NCBI GenBank assembly: GCA_964462675.1
Contig: CAYWYS010000009.1
Location: 34,777 to 98,776, forward strand
DNA from: XN24 sp964462675
GTDB taxonomy: Bacteria; Pseudomonadota; Gammaproteobacteria; Steroidobacterales; XN24
Direction: 5' to 3'
DNA length: 64,000 nt
Shown here: positions 48,041-56,279 of the stretch, piece after piece
Layout of the letters: each line of letters opens with the position of its first letter
How positions within the stretch are numbered: position 1 is the stretch's first letter
Notes under the pieces: generated by a model
Databases searched by the model: none
The model's input: the letters and a program-made list of their open reading frames with translations, nothing else
Told to the model about the DNA's origin: nothing
Position numbers and translations under genes: made by a program

Positions 48041-49327
48041 CTCCAGCGCCATGCCCGCCCCGGCGGCGAGGCCGAGCACGGCCAGCATGCTCCAGCGGGC
48101 CCGCAGCAGCAGGACGAGTGCACCGACCGCGAACAGCAGTGCCAGCGGATCGAGCGACTCGGGTCCCGGCACCAGCAACCGCAACGGCCCGAGGCGCGTC
48201 TCGTCCACCCGCGCGAACAACACGTGCAGCGCAAACCACAGCGACAGGTTCAGCACTGCGCCGACGACGGCCGCCCCCACCGCCGCCATCGCACCGCCGA
48301 GCTTCGGCCAGCCCAGCAGCCGGTCCACCCATGGTGCGCCGACGAAGATCCACAGGAAGCACGGCGCGAATGTCGCCCAGGTGGCCACCACGCTGGCCAG
48401 CAGGCCGGCGATGACCGGGTCGAATGGCGCGGCGTCGCGCCATGCGGCCAGGAACGCGACGAACTGCAGCACCTGGATCAACGGGCCGGGCGTGGTCTCG
48501 GCCAGCCCGAGGCCGTCGACCATCTCCGCCGGCGACAGCCAGCCCTGGGACTCCACGGCGTGCTGGGCCACGTAGGCCAGCACCGAGTACGCGCCGCCGA
48601 AGCTGACCACCGCGACCTGGCTGAAAAACAGGCCCAGCTGGCTCAGCAGGTGCTGGGGCCCGAGCAGCAACGCCAGCGCCGCCAGGGGCCCGAGCCAGGC
48701 GGCCAGGCCGATCGCCGCGGTCGCGATCGTCCGGGCCGGGCGCACCGGCAACGGCGCGGCAGCCGCATCGGCGCTTCGGTGTCGCGCCAGCCAGAAGCCG
48801 AGCGCCGCAGCACCGAGGATGACCAGCGGAAACGGCAGCTGCAGGAAGAACAGCGCGACGAACGAGGCCGCCGCGATGAAGCCGAGCAGGCGTCCCTGCA
48901 GCGCCCGGCGCCGGAGCCGGTCCAGCGCCACCAGCACGACCGCCAGCACCGCGGCCTTCAGGCCGAACAGCAGGCCGGTCAGCGCCGGCGCATCGGCGAA
49001 TAAGACATAGACGAACGACAACAGCAGGATCGACAGGAACCCGGGCAGGATGAACAGCAACCCGGCCACGAGCCCGCCGCGGACGCCGTGCAGGATCCAG
49101 CCGAGATACGTGGCCAGCTGCATCGCTTCGGGACCAGGCAGCAGCAAGCAGAAGTTCAGCGCGTGCAGGAACCGCCGCTCGTCGATCCAGGCCTTCTCCT
49201 CGACGAAGATCCGGTGCATGACGGCGATCTGCGCCGCGGGGCCGCCGAACGACAGCAAGGCGACTCGTGCCCAGGCGTGGGTGGCCTCGCCGAAGCCGGG
49301 CGCGGTCAAGGCATACTGCCGCTGCAA
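48026..49327 (-). CDS. chrA: Chromate transporter ChrA
   Basis: A long-chain chromate efflux protein of 433 residues with two homologous CHR domains, each starting with an FGGPAAQIAVMH or FGGAYSVLAYV motif, and about 12-13 membrane segments. It is thought to export chromate; some members may carry sulphate-like anions. The start is TTG 49327, supported by CAGGAG eight bases upstream and by the family N-terminus. No chrB regulator is next to it. Confidence 0.92.
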   Translation of the reverse strand: MQRQYALTAPGFGEATHAWARVALLSFGGPAAQIAVMHRIFVEEKAWIDERRFLHALNFCLLLPGPEAMQLATYLGWILHGVRGGLVAGLLFILPGFLSILLLSFVYVLFADAPALTGLLFGLKAAVLAVVLVALDRLRRRALQGRLLGFIAAASFVALFFLQLPFPLVILGAAALGFWLARHRSADAAAAPLPVRPARTIATAAIGLAAWLGPLAALALLLGPQHLLSQLGLFFSQVAVVSFGGAYSVLAYVAQHAVESQGWLSPAEMVDGLGLAETTPGPLIQVLQFVAFLAAWRDAAPFDPVIAGLLASVVATWATFAPCFLWIFVGAPWVDRLLGWPKLGGAMAAVGAAVVGAVLNLSLWFALHVLFARVDETRLGPLRLLVPGPESLDPLALLFAVGALVLLLRARWSMLAVLGLAAGAGMALELLFS

Positions 49328-49462
49328 GTTGATGACTCCTGTGGAATCAAGGCGGCGATTTTAACCGAAGCCGCAGACGAGGCTGAGGAAAACCCGCATG
49401 GCCCGGCAGGCCGGCAGGGTGCAGGATGAACGGACTGACGCTGGCTTGCCGGAGGCCCGACC

Positions 49463-49999
49463 ATGAAGTCATTGCTGGTGCTGTACATGAGCCGGGGTGG
49501 CCACACCGCGCGCATCGCGCGCCGGATCTGCGACAGTGCCGTCGCCGCGGGCGGCCTGGCGGAAATGATGGACATCAACGAGGCGGTTCACGAGGGCGTC
49601 GACTGGAACCGTTACGACGTCGTGGCGCTCGGCGCGCCCGTGCTGTACGGGACCTACGACAAGAGCGTGTTCGAGTTCATCAAGGCCAACCAGTCGACGC
49701 TGGCCTCGAAGCCCGCCAGCTTCTTCAACGTCTCGGTCGTGGCGCGCACGCCGGAGAAAGCCACCGTCGAGGGCAACCGCTACATGCAGAAGTTCCTCGA
49801 GCTGTCGCCATGGAAGCCGAAGGATCTCAAGGTCATTGCCGGCAAGGTGGACTACCCCTCCTGGGGCTGGCTCGACACGATCATGATCCAGATGATCATG
49901 AAGTTCACGCACGGCCCGACCGACAAGACGGCAGTCATCGACTACACCGACTGGGACGACGTCGAGGCCTACGGGCGTCACCTGTTGACGCTGGCATGA
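49463..49999 (+). CDS. hemG: Menaquinone-dependent protoporphyrinogen IX dehydrogenase
   Basis: A 178-residue flavodoxin-like protein. It has the FMN-binding start LLVLYMSRGGHTARIARRI and the HemG-type insert with NRYMQKFLELSPWKPK and KVDYPSWGWLDTIMIQMIMK. HemG oxidises protoporphyrinogen IX in haem synthesis using a membrane quinone. GGAGG seven bases before ATG 49463 supports the start. It is single on the plus strand, convergent with the YfcC gene. Confidence 0.92.
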   Translation: MKSLLVLYMSRGGHTARIARRICDSAVAAGGLAEMMDINEAVHEGVDWNRYDVVALGAPVLYGTYDKSVFEFIKANQSTLASKPASFFNVSVVARTPEKATVEGNRYMQKFLELSPWKPKDLKVIAGKVDYPSWGWLDTIMIQMIMKFTHGPTDKTAVIDYTDWDDVEAYGRHLLTLA

Positions 50000-50008
50000 G
50001 CGCGCCGC

Positions 50009-51376
50009 TCAGGCATAGCCGATCCTGACGGCGATCACCAGCGCGACGGCGCCGGCGAGCAGCAGTTTCAGCAGCAGCGGCCACGCGAAGCGGAACCAGC
50101 GGTCGTAGGGAATGCCGACGACGCCGAGGATCGCCATCAGCACGACGTTGGTCGGAATCAGGATGTTCGAAAAACCGTCGCCGAACTGGAAGGCCAGCAC
50201 GCTGACCTGCCGGCTGATGCCGACGATGTCGCCGACCGGCGCCATGATCGGCATCGTCACGAAGGCCTGGCCGCTGCCGGACGGCACGAACAGGTTGATG
50301 ACCGACTGCACCAGCATCATGCCGACCGCGGACAGCTCCGGCCCCACCTGCTGCAATGGTAGCGAGACGCCGTGCACGATCGTGTGCAGCACCCGGCCGT
50401 CCTCGAGAATCACGCCGATGCCGCGCGCGAAGCCGACCAGCAGCGCCACGGTCGCCAGCGCCGACGCGCCGGCCGCGAACTGCTTCGCGATCCCGTCGGC
50501 GCCAAGGCGGCCGACGAACCCGGCAACCAGCGCCAGGCCGAGCCACACGGCGCCGACCTCGACCAGGTACCAGCGCAGGACCAGGATGCCATAGACGATC
50601 CCGGCGAGTGCCAGGCCGGTCAGGCCCAGGATCACCAGGTGCCGCCAGGTGAACCCGGGATAGTCCTCGGGCGCCGCCCGGTCGACCTCCTCGAGGTCGT
50701 TTACCAGGCTGTTGGCAGGATCGGCCTTGACGCGCTGGGCATAGCGCCAGGTGTGGTGCACGCCGATCGCGACGAACGGCAGGAACAGCGCCAGCCGGAA
50801 ACCGATCCCCGAGCCGGGCTGCAACTCGGCCACGCCCTGGGCGACGAGCACGGTATACGGGTTCAGCGTCGCCACGCCGTAGCCGATGCAGTAGCCGCCG
50901 ATCATGATGCCCATCGCCGTCATGGCGTCGAGTCGCATGGCGACGCACAGCGACACCAGCATCGCGGCGAACGGGATGTACTCGGTCGACACGCCGAGCG
51001 TGCCGGAGCCGAGTGCAAACACGGCGAGCCCGAGCGCGATCAGCAGCGCCGGGCTGTGGCCGATGGTCCGCAGGATCGCGCCGAGCAGGGCGTCCATGGC
51101 GCCGCTGGCGCGCAGCACGGCGATCGTGCCGCCGACGATCAGCAGGAAGAAAATGATCAGCTGCGCGTCGGCCAGCGCGCGCGGAATGGCCGTGAACAGA
51201 ATCCAGGGCGGCAGCCACACCCGCTCTTCGAGCACCGCGTAGCTGCCCGGGACGACCACGGCCCTGCCCTGCTCGTTGAGCACGGTGTCGAACTGCCCCT
51301 GCGGCAGCGTCCACGTCATGAGCAGCGCGATGATCATCATCGCGAACAGCAAGGCCAGCGTGTGGGGCACGCGCAC
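50009..51376 (-). CDS. YfcC family membrane transporter
   Basis: A 455-residue inner-membrane protein with about 11-12 hydrophobic segments. It has the YfcC-type features GSGTLGVSTEYIPFAAM, GYGVATLNPYTV and NLFVPSGSGQAFVTMPIMAP, where a re-entrant loop is expected. The family belongs to the ion-transporter superfamily and is often described as transporting basic amino acids or C4-dicarboxylates; the substrate here is unknown. The start GTG 51376 lies two bases after the phosphatase stop, so they are an operon. Confidence 0.82.
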   Translation of the reverse strand: MRVPHTLALLFAMMIIALLMTWTLPQGQFDTVLNEQGRAVVVPGSYAVLEERVWLPPWILFTAIPRALADAQLIIFFLLIVGGTIAVLRASGAMDALLGAILRTIGHSPALLIALGLAVFALGSGTLGVSTEYIPFAAMLVSLCVAMRLDAMTAMGIMIGGYCIGYGVATLNPYTVLVAQGVAELQPGSGIGFRLALFLPFVAIGVHHTWRYAQRVKADPANSLVNDLEEVDRAAPEDYPGFTWRHLVILGLTGLALAGIVYGILVLRWYLVEVGAVWLGLALVAGFVGRLGADGIAKQFAAGASALATVALLVGFARGIGVILEDGRVLHTIVHGVSLPLQQVGPELSAVGMMLVQSVINLFVPSGSGQAFVTMPIMAPVGDIVGISRQVSVLAFQFGDGFSNILIPTNVVLMAILGVVGIPYDRWFRFAWPLLLKLLLAGAVALVIAVRIGYA

Positions 51377-51378
51377 CG

Positions 51379-51927
51379 CTAGTAGCGCAGGGTCAGCAGC
51401 CGAGTACCGCGCAGTCTCGAATAGCTGACGATCCAGAGCCCGGAGTAGTCCGCGTCATCGATGACGCCGATCGGCGCGCCCAGGCCGTCCGCAATCACCG
51501 GAATCGTGTTGCTGTGGCCGACCACCAGCACGACCTCGCCGCGGTGCCGCCATTTCAGCCGCCGCAGCAGGCGCTTGTGCTCCGCCGCCGCGAAGATCCG
51601 GATCGTGGCCCCGGTCGCGGCCGCGACCGGCGCTGCGGTCTCCTGCGTGCGCCGCGCCTCGCTGACGTAAACGTGGCTAAGCCCGGCGTGCGCGAGCAGC
51701 TCGGCGAGGCGCTCGGCATGGGCCTGGCCAAGCTCCGACAGTCCCGGGTCATTCGCCACCGGCAGGCGTTCCGCGTGCCGCACCAGCACGATCGTCGTGC
51801 TGCCCCACGACGTCACCAGCCATCCCGCGACCAGCACCAGCCCCAGCAGCGAACCGATCACGATCGCCAGCGGCGTGTAGAGCGGCCGGCGTCGCAAGCC
51901 GCGATGGTCTTTCTTCAAGCTGTCCAC
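51379..51927 (-). CDS. Membrane-anchored histidine phosphatase (phosphoglycerate mutase-like)
   Basis: A 182-residue protein. A cytoplasmic basic N-terminus is followed by a membrane helix at about 16-37 (TPLAIVIGSLLGLVLVAGW) and a histidine-phosphatase domain: VLVRHAERLPVAN with the catalytic His, EARRTQETAAP and VVGHSNTIPVIADGL. The N-terminal anchor places the catalytic domain on the periplasmic side. The start is GTG 51927, one base after the upstream stop, as in tolR. The substrate is unknown; sugar phosphates or phosphohistidine proteins are typical. Confidence 0.82.
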   Translation of the reverse strand: MDSLKKDHRGLRRRPLYTPLAIVIGSLLGLVLVAGWLVTSWGSTTIVLVRHAERLPVANDPGLSELGQAHAERLAELLAHAGLSHVYVSEARRTQETAAPVAAATGATIRIFAAAEHKRLLRRLKWRHRGEVVLVVGHSNTIPVIADGLGAPIGVIDDADYSGLWIVSYSRLRGTRLLTLRY

Positions 51928-51928
51928 C

Positions 51929-52288
51929 TCAGCGCCCTCCCTCGTCCTCGCGCTCGGCGTCATGCCCTTCGCGGCGTTCCTCGACGACAAGATACTCGCC
52001 CTCGATGACGTCCGCGCGACCACTGCCGCCCGGCCGACCGGGCCCGGGTCGCTCGCCCCGGCCGAAGGCCTTGTCGAGCTGGCGCCGGGCCCACCAGACG
52101 CGCACCGCCAGCACCAGCATGCCGACGGTGAATAAGCCGAGCGCGGCGAGAAAGAATATCGCGCCGAGAAATGCCGCCGACACCAGCAGGATCACCGCGC
52201 CGATGCTCAGCAGGATGCGCGCAATGATGCCCGGACCGCCGTTGCCGCCGGATCCCGGGCCGCCCAGCTGAATCCTGACCTGTTGCAT
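51929..52288 (-). CDS. Hypothetical Gly-rich membrane protein
   Basis: I do not recognise a named family. The 119 residues start with a Gly-rich stretch, continue with two adjacent membrane helices (about 20-68, ILLSIGAVILLVSAAFLGAI and IFFLAALGLFTVGMLVLAV), and end in a charged tail with RADVIEGEYLVVEER. Similar small proteins with the IEGEY ending are found next to phosphatase or envelope genes. ATG 52288 is set by the sequence of the family-like N-terminus. Operon with the phosphatase. Confidence 0.6.
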   Translation of the reverse strand: MQQVRIQLGGPGSGGNGGPGIIARILLSIGAVILLVSAAFLGAIFFLAALGLFTVGMLVLAVRVWWARRQLDKAFGRGERPGPGRPGGSGRADVIEGEYLVVEERREGHDAEREDEGGR

Positions 52289-52455
52289 CCTCGTCCATCG
52301 TGCCTGCCTGGCTACACTCTCCGCGATCAGGCGAGGTGGTTCAAGCCTGTCTTGTCCCGCAAGACTTGAATCACGAGCTGGTTGCAACGAAAGTGACGCC
52401 TGGTGTGATCGCCCTGTTGGCCCGCCTGCGTCGGGCGGGAGGAGCCAGCGCCACC

Positions 52456-52911
52456 ATGTCTGCTCGAACCGTTGTCACCGTCTCTGCGCTCGTCCTTGCC
52501 GTGCTCGCAATGCTGGCGGTCTACGGGCTCAGGCAGCCTGCCGCTGGCGACGCCGTGCAACTCGAGGCCGCCACGGCCCTGCCGCAACCGCGGGCATTAG
52601 ATCTGCAGAAAGTGCTCCTGAGCGTCGATCCGCTGCGCGACGACCCCGCCACGCTGGCCGCGTACGTGGGGCACTTCGGCACGCGATTCCTTGGAGTCAC
52701 CGGTGAGCCGGCCGAGATCGACAGGCTCATGGCGGGCCTCGGACTGGCCTACATCAAGGTGCCCGGCGCGGCTGGCAGCCACACCGTCGACCACTCCACG
52801 GCGCTGGCCCTGGTCGACCCGCAAGGACGGGTGGCGGCGTATTTCCGGCCGCCGTTCCGTGCCGATGCGATGATCTCGGACCTGGCCGCGCTGGCCGGGT
52901 CTGCACCCTAG
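52456..52911 (+). pseudogene. SCO1/SenC-like copper chaperone with internal deletion
   Basis: A 151-residue open frame. It has an N-terminal signal/membrane segment (VVTVSALVLAVLAMLAVYG) and a C-terminal half that matches SCO proteins: LLSVDPLRDDPATLAAYVGH, FLGVTGEPAEI, and the copper-ligand His in VDHSTALALVDP. The part between, which in SCO proteins holds the thioredoxin core and the CXXXC copper site (about 60 residues), is missing: ATALPQPRALDLQ joins directly to KVLLSVDP. The frame is kept, so a product may be made, but it cannot bind copper in the usual way. GGAGGAG lies 11 bases before the start. Confidence 0.8.
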
Positions 52912-53427
52912 CTCCGCCGTCCGGCCGCCGGCACGAGGGTGCGCAGTCGGTCGGCCGCCGCCACGCCGCGCTCCGGCTCGTTGGATGCTTCGACCGCGTG
53001 GATGTAGAGGTGCAGCGCCCCGGGGTGGTCCGGGTTGCGCGCGATGATCGGCGCGTTGCACCCGGTCCCAGGCGGCCAGGGCATAGGCAGGATCCATGCC
53101 GGCGTTGACGTGCGGACCGAGCACCAGCGCGGCGCCCCACCAGCACATCGCACAGTCCGGGTCGAGCTCAGTCGCCCTGAGGAAGGAGCGCTCGGCCGCA
53201 TCGTGGTTGAAGCCGTAGGTCAGCGCGAAGCCCTGGTCGAACCAGCGCTGCGCCTCCGGGTCGCGGGTCGACACCGGCTTGCGGTAATCGCCGAGGCCCT
53301 CGAGCATCGTCGCGCCGACCGGCGCGAGGTCGGCAAGTGGCGGATTCGCGGGCGCCTCGCTGCACCCCTGCAGCATGGCCAATGCCCCCGTGAGAGCAAG
53401 GACGAAGGCAAGGGAGCGCTTTATCAT
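52908..53427 (-). pseudogene. TPR-protein gene, deleted and frameshifted
   Basis: A remnant of a large exported TPR protein. The frame starts MIKRSLAFVLALTGALAMLQ with a lipobox LQGC, then FDQGFALTYGFNHDAAERSF and PDCAMCWWGAALVLGPHVNA. It then breaks at about 53,060: the following conserved block (ARNPDHPGALHLYIHAVEAS) is in another frame, and the block usually between them is absent. The sequence ends at RTLVPAAGRRS and a stop that overlaps the SCO stop. The C-terminal half of the family protein is missing too. Confidence 0.8.
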
Positions 53428-53437
53428 CGCGGTCCTC

Positions 53438-53466
53438 TTGACAGGTAGCGTGGAAGGAATTGATAC
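53438..53466 (+). promoter_or_regulatory. Promoter candidate for tRNA-Ser
   Basis: A perfect -35 box TTGACA at 53438-53443 is followed after 17 bases by TGATAC at 53461-53466. It points at tRNA-Ser, whose 5' end is 95 bases downstream. The -10 is poor, so confidence is limited. Confidence 0.4.
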
Positions 53467-53560
53467 ATAGTTCCCGTGCACTGGATTGTCCACCGTGCGG
53501 CACAACAACCGTCGCGCCGCAGCATGCCGTCTTGGCTTGTGGCAAACTCTGCGCCGGCCC

Positions 53561-53650
53561 GGAGAGGTGGCAGAGCGGTTGAATGCACCGGTCTTGAAAA
53601 CCGGCAAGGTGGCGACACCTTCGAGGGTTCGAATCCCTCCCTCTCCGCCA
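53561..53650 (+). tRNA. tRNA-Ser (anticodon TGA)
   Basis: A 90-base type-II tRNA with a GGAGAGG acceptor arm, a long variable arm, anticodon loop CTTGAAA (reads UCA), a T-arm GAGGGTTCGAATCCCTC and an encoded CCA at 53648-53650. The integrated element begins directly after the CCA, so the 3' end of this gene is the probable attachment site (attL). Confidence 0.96.
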
Positions 53651-55254
53651 CTTCAGTCCCTGAGTGGGCACTCTGGCTACGCCACCATTCGCCACGAGCG
53701 TCTGGAGCAGCCGGGACTTCGATCCGATGATCCGCACTTCGCCGTCACTGACCTCAACGCGCTGGGCGAGCGCGCGAAGATGGTCGCGGCGATAACCACC
53801 CCCTTCAAGGCGGATATGCCGCCGCGCGGTTTCGGCGAAGGTGCGCACCATCTGCGGGGTAATGGCCTTACTGCCGGAGTTCTCAAGCATGGCCTGGGCG
53901 CGCTCGGCATCGGCCTTCGCCTGATCGCGGATGGCCTTGAGGCCGTCGATGCGGTCCTTGAGCGCCGGGTCGTTCAGGTCGGCGACGCCCGCCTCGATGG
54001 CGTCGTAGAGGCGCTTCAGGCGCGCTTCGGATTCCGCCGCACGCCTGTTCAGTTCGCCAATGTGCTCATGCTGTCGCTCGGATCGCTCCTGCCGCCGGTC
54101 GAGCACTGTGGCGAGGATCGTTTCCAGTCTTTCGGGCTGGAGGAGACGGTCTTCGAGATGGCTGGCGACAAGATCGTCCAGCTTTTCCATCGGCACCGCC
54201 ATGCCTTCGCAGCCGGTCGGTCCCTGCCGGGCTTTGGTCGAGCAGGCATAGTAACGGTATCGCCCGCCCTTGCCGGTGCGTATGGTCATGGCGCCGCCGC
54301 ACTTCGCGCAATGGATCAGACCTGTGAGCATCGTCGGGCCGCTGATGATGGCGGATGGCGTCACCATCGGGTGCCGGGCTTTGAGCAGCGCCTGACCGCG
54401 TCGAAGGTTTCGCGCTCGATGATCGGCGGAACCGGACCGACCACAATCTCGCTGACTGGCTTCAACTCCTTGGACTTGGATCGCTTGTTGAACTCGTGCT
54501 CGCCAATGTATGTCCGGCGCGTGAGGATGCGGTGGACTTGGCCGATACCCCAGCGCCCGCCGTCGCGGGTGAAGCGGCGATTGCGGTTGAGGTGGCTGAC
54601 GATGTTCTTCACGCCCATCTGTCCGGTCGTGCCGTCGCCTTCCAGGGCGAGCCGATAGATCAGCCGCACGGTGTCGGCGTGCAGTGGGTCGATCTCCAGC
54701 TTCTTCTTGACCTTCGCGCCGCGCTGCTCGGCCGCGACGACACGATAACCGATGGGCGGTAGAGAGCCGTTCCAGAAGCCTTGCCGCGCATTCTCCTTCA
54801 ATGCCCGCATGACGTGCTTGGCGTTTTCCTTCGACTGATATTCGTCGAACAGCGCCATGATCTGCCGCATCATGACGTGCATCGGATCGTCGCCCATCTC
54901 CTGGGTGATCGAGACGAGCCGGACGCCGTTCTTCGCAAGCTTCCTGACATAGAACTCCAACTCGAAATGGTCGCGGAAGAAGCGGCTGAACGAGTGGACG
55001 ATCACCACATCGAAGGACGCCGGCTTCGACGTGCCTGCCTCGATCATGCGCTGGAACTCAGGGCGGCGGTCGTTGGTCGCCGACGCGCCCGGCTCCACAT
55101 AGGTTTCGACGAGCTGGTAGCCGCGCGAGGCGCAATAGGCTTCCCCCTGGCGCTTCTGATCGGGAATCGAGACATCGTGCTCGGCCTGCCGCGCCGTCGA
55201 GACGCGCAAGTAACGGGCGGCGCGCAGCGGAATTGTGGAAGCGGGAGCGGTCAT
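53651..55254 (-). pseudogene. Serine recombinase/integrase, frameshifted
   Basis: A large serine recombinase. The N-terminal resolvase domain starts RAARYLRVSTARQAEHDVSI with the catalytic Ser. The recombinase domain follows (IGYRVVAAEQRGAKVKKKLE, WGIGQVHRILTRRTYIGE), then a zinc ribbon (HCAKCGGAMTIRTGKGGRYR with later Cys pairs) and a coiled-coil end. One base is missing at about 54,393, so the frame stops at FDAVRRCSKPGTRW and resumes at HPMVTPSA in another frame. The second frame has no stop before the tRNA and runs through it to 53,168. The start overlaps the HTH stop (ATGA). Confidence 0.85.
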
Positions 55255-55616
55255 GCCCGGTCTCCTTTTTTGGTCGTGCCGGGCAGTGCGTGTCCGGTAA
55301 GGGGAAGGATTAGTTCGATGCGGTCGCAGAGCAGCGTGGGGACAATCTTTCGCCCACGGCGCTCGATGCGGACGATGCCGTAGCTCGCCAGGCTGTGAAG
55401 CGTTCGCGACAGATTGGGCTTGGCTCGCCCCGTCAGTTCGACCAGTTCATCCAGGGATTCAGGTGCGCGCTCCGCGATCAGACGCAGCATTGTGCGATTG
55501 TCTGCCGTCAGCAGGCGCGCAAAAGACTCCGTTGACGGAAACCACACGGCGGGATCGCCGGGCATGGCCTTGCGGCTTTCGCCAGCCTCTCCGATTCCGA
55601 CTTTCAGAGCGGGCAT
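55251..55616 (-). CDS. HTH transcriptional regulator, HVO_A0114-like
   Basis: A 121-residue protein with a winged-helix part at about 45-100 (LLTADNRTMLRLIAERAPES, ELTGRAKPNLSRTLHSLASY, IVRIERRGRKIVP). It resembles the HTH family that forms the antitoxin of TumE/TumA-type pairs, but no DUF6516-like toxin gene is next to it. The start ATG 55616 has GAGGA seven bases upstream. Its own leader holds a strong promoter and a 26-base inverted repeat, so it probably represses itself and the downstream recombinase, which its stop overlaps. Confidence 0.7.
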   Translation of the reverse strand: MPALKVGIGEAGESRKAMPGDPAVWFPSTESFARLLTADNRTMLRLIAERAPESLDELVELTGRAKPNLSRTLHSLASYGIVRIERRGRKIVPTLLCDRIELILPLTGHALPGTTKKGDRA

Positions 55617-55619
55617 CGT

Positions 55620-55645
55620 TTGTCCTCGTGCGTTTACGAGAACAA
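55620..55645 (-). promoter_or_regulatory. Inverted-repeat operator in front of the HTH gene
   Basis: TTGTCCTCGT and ACGAGAACAA on the plus strand are inverted repeats with one mismatch and a 6-base spacer, placed between the -10 box and the start codon (55616). A typical site for an autoregulator. Confidence 0.65.
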
Positions 55646-55673
55646 ATATTATCATCACAAGACAACTATTCAA
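55646..55673 (-). promoter_or_regulatory. Promoter of the HTH-recombinase unit
   Basis: On the minus strand a TTGAAT -35 (55668-55673) and a TAATAT -10 (55646-55651) are 16 bases apart, about 30 bases before the start codon and directly upstream of the operator. Confidence 0.5.
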
Positions 55674-55695
55674 GCGCCAATCGGGCATCCCACCG

Positions 55696-55941
55696 TCAAT
55701 CGCCGGGGCCGGACAACTCATCGAACGAATCGCCGAACCATTGCTCGAACACCTCGATCTCGGCTTCCGTGACCGGAACGGCATCGGGCCAATCGTCGAT
55801 GACGGTCCATGTGGACAGGTCATGTTTCGGCGGCCTGCCGAGGAACGGCCACGGATAGCCCAACAGCTCCTCAAGCTGCTCCGATGCTGTCGGCGGTATG
55901 GTGCGTCTGCGACGCGGCGCGGCGTCTGCCCGGTCAGTCAT
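55696..55941 (-). CDS. Hypothetical protein of the mobile element
   Basis: An 81-residue protein that I do not recognise. It has an Arg-rich N-terminus (APRRRRTIP) and an acidic C-terminal half (WPDAVPVTEAEIEVFEQWFG). Trp and Pro are frequent. It overlaps the alpA stop by eight bases and precedes the HTH gene by 80 bases on the same strand, so it is probably read with alpA. Function unknown; a small regulatory partner is possible. Confidence 0.55.
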   Translation of the reverse strand: MTDRADAAPRRRRTIPPTASEQLEELLGYPWPFLGRPPKHDLSTWTVIDDWPDAVPVTEAEIEVFEQWFGDSFDELSGPGD

Positions 55942-56149
55942 CGAAGTCGGGCTCGCTTCGCGGACGCCACGCTACGGGGTTGGCGACCCAGCGATTGATG
56001 TCGGATTCCCGCCAGCCCGCGCCGTTGACGCTGATCCTAATCTGGGGCGGGAACGTGCCCTCGGCGATCTTGCGGTAGATGGTGGACCGGGACAGCCCGG
56101 TGCGGGCGAGAACGGTTTTCATGCGGACGATACGGTCTGCTACGAGCAT
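55934..56149 (-). CDS. AlpA family phage/ICE regulator
   Basis: A 71-residue AlpA-type HTH protein, with RMKTVLARTGLSRSTIYRKI as the recognition segment and GWRESDINRWVANPVAWRP at the end. AlpA proteins activate excision or other functions of integrated elements. The start is ATG 56149; ATG 56122 is an alternative. The 130 bases between it and traA show no other gene. GGAGG is about 10 bases before the start. Confidence 0.85.
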   Translation of the reverse strand: MLVADRIVRMKTVLARTGLSRSTIYRKIAEGTFPPQIRISVNGAGWRESDINRWVANPVAWRPRSEPDFDD

Positions 56150-56279
56150 GGCTGCGCTGCCTCCTGCCGGGTGTTTCTGACGATTGCAGAGACCAGACAG
56201 AGCGATGATTTGTTTATGTCCAATAGATTTTTGGCGGTCGTAGTAGTGCGGCGTAGAGGCGGCGGAAAATAGGATAGTT

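Noticed and set aside
52597..52615. AGATCT and CTGCAG sites at the SCO deletion junction, as a sign of a cloning artefact
   Set aside because: Single six-base sites occur by chance; there is no vector-like sequence around them, so I do not use them as evidence.
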